Positions 63,099 to 64,000 of a stretch of DNA of 64,000 nucleotides are shown piece by piece. The translations under genes and the position numbers were made by a program. The notes under the pieces were generated by a model. It searched no databases. It worked only from the letters and a program-made list of their open reading frames with translations, and had not been told where the DNA came from. How positions within the stretch are numbered: the first letter of the stretch is position 1; each line of letters begins with the position of its first letter. The DNA comes from Roseovarius albus (lineage in GTDB: Bacteria > Pseudomonadota > Alphaproteobacteria > Rhodobacterales > Rhodobacteraceae): positions 1 through 64,000 of the forward strand of contig NZ_FWFX01000019.1 in the NCBI RefSeq assembly GCF_900172335.1, read 5' to 3'.

Positions 63099-64000
63099 AT
63101 GGCGACACTGGATCATAGCCTTTGGTTAAATGGATCGGGCACCGCGGTAGACGGAAGCGTCGTGGTCAACGATGGATCACTAAGCACGACGGTCACAGCT
63201 GATTTCACCGGAAACTGGGTTTCCGCAGACCCTGGCAATTCGGGACAGGATATCAACTCGAACTTTGCGACTTCTGACCGCACGGCGGATTTCAGTTTTT
63301 CCGAAGATGTCGAGAACCTATCCTTCAGCCTGAATGGGGTGAACGCCAGTGGTGCGTACAACGATGGCTACCGGGTTTTGGTTCTCGACGAAAATGGGGA
63401 CCCGATTCCAGCGGCTGACATCACTGTCACGGCGAGTGGTTCTGGTATTAACTTCACGACCAATGCGTCGGGTGAAATTGTTGTCGATCCGGACACGACC
63501 TCGACCAGAGTCGTGAGCTTTTCTGCGGATGGCCCGATCTCTCGGATTGTTATCACCTCAACGCCTTCTCCGGATGGATCAATCACCGGTGGGTCAGGCA
63601 TTAGTGATTTCACTTTTGACGTTGCATCGCCGCCGCCCTGTTTTGTGGCTGGAACAATGATCAAGACACAATCCGGTCTGGTTGCGGTCGAAGACTTGCA
63701 AGTTGGCGATATGGTGCTGACCCAGGACAGTGGCTATCAGCCAATCCGTTGGATCGGCTCTCGGGCTGTATCCGGGCGTGGCCGCTTTGCACCAATCAAA
63801 ATCACGAAAGATACGTTTGGCAATGATCGCGATCTCATGGTGTCGCCGAACCACCGTGTGCTTGTTTCTGGTTGGCAGGCGGAAATGATGTTCGGCCATT
63901 ATGAGTGTCTGGCCGCAGCGAAAGCCTTGGTGAATGGGGATACCATCTATCGTACCCCCTGCACAGAGGTGGCCTACTATCACGTGCTGTTCGATCAGCA
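63099..64000 (+). CDS. Hint-domain protein, truncated by the window end
   Basis: A start of a long protein (300 residues visible). The first 180 residues are Asp/Ser/Thr-rich beta-type sequence, as in secreted adhesins. Then P-P-P-C-F-V-A-G-T-M-I-K-T begins a Hint domain with Cys1-like residue, G-D-M-V-L-T and the D-R-D-L-M-V-S-P-N-H-R-V-L-V block. Roseobacter Hint proteins are usually surface or secreted; the domain may self-cleave. No RTX repeats seen in the visible part. The end is missing. Confidence 0.82.
   Translation, partial: MATLDHSLWLNGSGTAVDGSVVVNDGSLSTTVTADFTGNWVSADPGNSGQDINSNFATSDRTADFSFSEDVENLSFSLNGVNASGAYNDGYRVLVLDENGDPIPAADITVTASGSGINFTTNASGEIVVDPDTTSTRVVSFSADGPISRIVITSTPSPDGSITGGSGISDFTFDVASPPPCFVAGTMIKTQSGLVAVEDLQVGDMVLTQDSGYQPIRWIGSRAVSGRGRFAPIKITKDTFGNDRDLMVSPNHRVLVSGWQAEMMFGHYECLAAAKALVNGDTIYRTPCTEVAYYHVLFDQ

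Noticed and set aside
1..64000. CRISPR arrays, rRNA genes or prophage modules
   Set aside because: No regularly spaced direct repeats, rRNA segments or phage structural genes were seen.

Overview
The window reads as a chromosomal segment of a marine alphaproteobacterium, most likely of the Roseobacter group (Rhodobacteraceae). That placement rests on recognised gene content, not on any search. The supporting genes are hisS-hisZ-hisG in one unit, a saccharopine-type lysine pathway as two separate bacterial enzymes, two flavoprotein-GcvT demethylase-type proteins, MsrP/MsrQ, a Hint-domain protein with a bacterial C-F-V-A-G-T start, and an alphaproteobacterial heat-shock promoter at clpB. Housekeeping genes are GC-rich; the accessory parts are visibly more AT-rich.

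Layout. 1-1.8 kb is accessory: the first 13 codons of an IS110-family transposase, a small lipoprotein, and a DUF6998-like protein. 1.8-8.8 kb is a compact catabolic locus. Three minus-strand genes (Rieske oxygenase, sulfotransferase-like, Asp/Glu racemase-like) diverge from an XRE-cupin regulator, a dimethylglycine dehydrogenase-like protein and a medium-chain dehydrogenase. 8.8-15.3 kb is an island: a serine recombinase with res-like repeats, a Lon-like AAA+ ATPase placed directly behind an odd class II tRNA with apparent anticodon UAU, a lone TniQ protein, and tRNA-Gln. A 112-bp repeat with one mismatch occurs in inverted orientation at 0.7 and 10.3 kb.

15.4-30.3 kb holds an SH3 protein, a 2-hydroxyacid dehydrogenase, gamma-glutamyltransferase, a second flavoprotein-GcvT protein, DUF937, GH25 and DUF938 proteins, and a four-gene BMP-type nucleoside ABC transporter operon. 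30.4-41.8 kb is core metabolism and replication: dnaE, slyX, hisS-hisZ-hisG, dinB, an N-formylglutamate amidohydrolase-like gene, tRNA-Val and rpmJ. 41.8-49.3 kb holds an amidase, a DadA-like oxidase, DUF3775, and an operon with both saccharopine dehydrogenases. 49.5-64 kb carries a stand-alone formate dehydrogenase alpha subunit, a WGR protein, pyrF, clpB with a heat-shock promoter, an SDR, a divergent EamA exporter/MocR regulator pair, msrP and msrQ separated by an opposite-strand membrane gene, and a truncated Hint protein.

How the genes connect. The 1.8-8.8 kb locus looks like stepwise demethylation of a methylated amine or betaine-like substrate, but its substrate is unknown. The saccharopine pair would take lysine to aminoadipate semialdehyde and glutamate. 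The ABC operon would import nucleosides. MsrP/MsrQ repair oxidised periplasmic methionine. The most unusual items are the UAU class II tRNA fused in layout to the AAA+ ATPase gene, the orphan TniQ, an AT-rich mosaic with an apparent insertion inside hisS, and the uncharacterised catabolic locus.
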